Origin: Bacteroidota bacterium
Lineage (GTDB): Bacteria > Bacteroidota > Bacteroidia > B-17B0 > Aurantibacillaceae
Direction: 5' to 3'
NCBI GenBank assembly: GCA_029237825.1
Contig: JAQZBQ010000023.1
Location: forward strand, 1-35,918
Length of the DNA: 35,918 nucleotides
Positions within the stretch are counted from its first letter, which is position 1. Every line of letters begins with the position of its first letter. Below the pieces are notes generated by a model. It did not search any database, was not told the origin of the DNA, and saw only the letters and a program-made list of their open reading frames with translations. Shown here in pieces: positions 35,009 through 35,918 of this stretch. The translations under genes and the position numbers were made by a program.

Positions 35009-35918
35009 CTATTCCGTTCGGCGGATAACTGTTACATGCCCAACATATGGATGTTTTGCACCTTGCATATCCACCACCTGGATTTTATAAATATATACTC
35101 CTTGTGGAGCCATTTTTGAGCCACCTTTTACAGAACCATCCCAGCCTTTTCTGAAATCGTTGCTCGTGAAAATGTTCTCACCCCAACGGTCAAAAATATC
35201 CATGCGGTAGTTGTCTTCATTTATTCCAACACCCATCGGCTGGAATATGTCATTCTTTCCATTTTCGTCCGGTGTAAAGGCATTAGGAATATACAACGCA
35301 AAGTCAGGTTTAATCTCAATTATTACGCGGGCAATATCAATACATCCCTTACTTGAAGTAGCCTTTAAATTTATGGCATATTCACCCACCTGGGAATAAT
35401 AATGACTTGGATTAACTGCAATTGACGTGTTACTTCCGTTAATTGCTACCGGATCACCAAAATCCCACATGTAACTTACTGCACCTTGGGAGGTATTCAC
35501 AAAATTGATGTTAGGGTCAAGGATGCTGGTTGAAGAAGGGTCTGCGTAGAAAGAAGCGATTGGAGCCTTGTTGATTAAGATGTAATTGTTCTTGATCAAC
35601 GTACTTGAGCAACCGGTTGTTGCATCGGTGATTGTCAGCTTAACGTCAAACGTATCTGCTACTGTATAATTATACGTTAACGGATTTGTTGTTCCCATTA
35701 AATCTTTATTGTCACTGATCCAAGAATAGGTGTAATTTCCTGCAGAACCCGGAGTAGCGACAAAATCAATATTTGCCGGTGCGCAAGCCTCTAATGTACT
35801 AGCCGTAAATGTTACTGACGGCAGCGGGTTTGTGATAACGGTAAATACTGCAGTTGCGTTGGGGATAGTACAACCATCACTTATCATAACACTGTAGGTG
35901 TTTGTGGTTTGTGCGGTT
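35009..35918 (-). CDS. 3' part of a PKD/Ig-repeat surface protein with T9SS type B C-terminal domain (partial)
   Basis: The frame is open to the window edge: ten more codons (TAQTTNTYSV) precede the first internal ATG at 35887, so the gene starts outside. Visible parts are the end of one Ig-like repeat (SDGCTIPNATAVFTV), a second with paired cysteines, a PKD domain (PIASFYADPSS, VSYMWDFGDP, about residues 105-195 of this piece), and the type B CTD (about 200-292: NAFTPDENGKNDIFQP, IFDRWGENIF, GWDGSVKGG, GVYIYKI). It is probably a large cell-surface or released adhesin-like protein exported by T9SS. A strong terminator follows. Confidence 0.88.
   Translation of the reverse strand, partial: TAQTTNTYSVMISDGCTIPNATAVFTVITNPLPSVTFTASTLEACAPANIDFVATPGSAGNYTYSWISDNKDLMGTTNPLTYNYTVADTFDVKLTITDATTGCSSTLIKNNYILINKAPIASFYADPSSTSILDPNINFVNTSQGAVSYMWDFGDPVAINGSNTSIAVNPSHYYSQVGEYAINLKATSSKGCIDIARVIIEIKPDFALYIPNAFTPDENGKNDIFQPMGVGINEDNYRMDIFDRWGENIFTSNDFRKGWDGSVKGGSKMAPQGVYIYKIQVVDMQGAKHPYVGHVTVIRRTE

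Noticed and set aside
1-35918. CRISPR array, prophage, insertion sequence, or defence island
   Set aside because: No regularly spaced repeats, transposase, integrase, phage structural genes or known defence domains were seen; the patatin and SpoIIE genes have housekeeping-like neighbours.

Overview
The window is chromosomal DNA from a member of the Bacteroidota, probably an environmental lineage near Flavobacteriales or Sphingobacteriales; the order cannot be fixed from this sequence. The evidence is consistent. There are type IX secretion (T9SS) sorting domains of type A (GH18 protein) and type B (two PKD/Ig-type proteins), and a GldM-like domain. DUF4175, WG-repeat and TPR-SpoIIE proteins are present. 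The DNA is AT-rich, Shine-Dalgarno sequences are largely absent, and a Bacteroidota-type -7 promoter box (TAnnTTTG) repeatedly sits about 10-45 nt, usually about 20 nt, ahead of start codons. I see no tRNA, rRNA, CRISPR, insertion sequence or prophage.

Layout. 1-760: a frameshifted gene for a small secreted GldM-like protein, divergent from the next block. 717-5530: an overlapping operon of DUF4175 protein, RsbW-like ATPase, YbeY and a small secreted protein, meeting an MsbA-like ABC exporter stop codon to stop codon. 7376-7675: a strong promoter, the first 11 codons of rpmH and a terminator. 7675-13741: a 1002-residue secreted GH18 protein, a GT4 glycosyltransferase, GcvT and ComB, followed by a membrane protein (13773-14321). 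14377-17335 (minus): pseudouridine synthase, GT2-DUF2062 fusion and two small envelope or secreted proteins. 17384-24532: WG-repeat protein convergent with a 1221-residue NtrY-like histidine kinase, then a type B T9SS cargo. 24738-26978: a TMTC-like membrane O-glycosyltransferase with TPRs. 27075-33549 (minus): TPR-SpoIIE phosphatase, RadA, patatin and DnaX. 33651-35918: carboxypeptidase-regulatory-like secreted protein, PurN, and the 3' part of a large PKD/T9SS type B protein.

Working together. Most of the content is housekeeping (DnaX, RadA, PurN, GcvT, YbeY, pseudouridine synthase) mixed with envelope and secretion genes typical of gliding or T9SS bacteria. The RsbW-like ATPase and the SpoIIE phosphatase could be parts of partner-switching signalling, but they lie 23 kb apart. 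I did not find a clear new defence or mobile system. The most interesting signals are small-scale: an A10 slippery run exactly at the gamma/tau boundary of dnaX with stops in both alternative frames; an A8 run that breaks the GldM-like gene; an rpmH remnant that keeps its promoter next to a terminator; a probable CTG start; and a Ca-binding-like insert in the glycosyltransferase.
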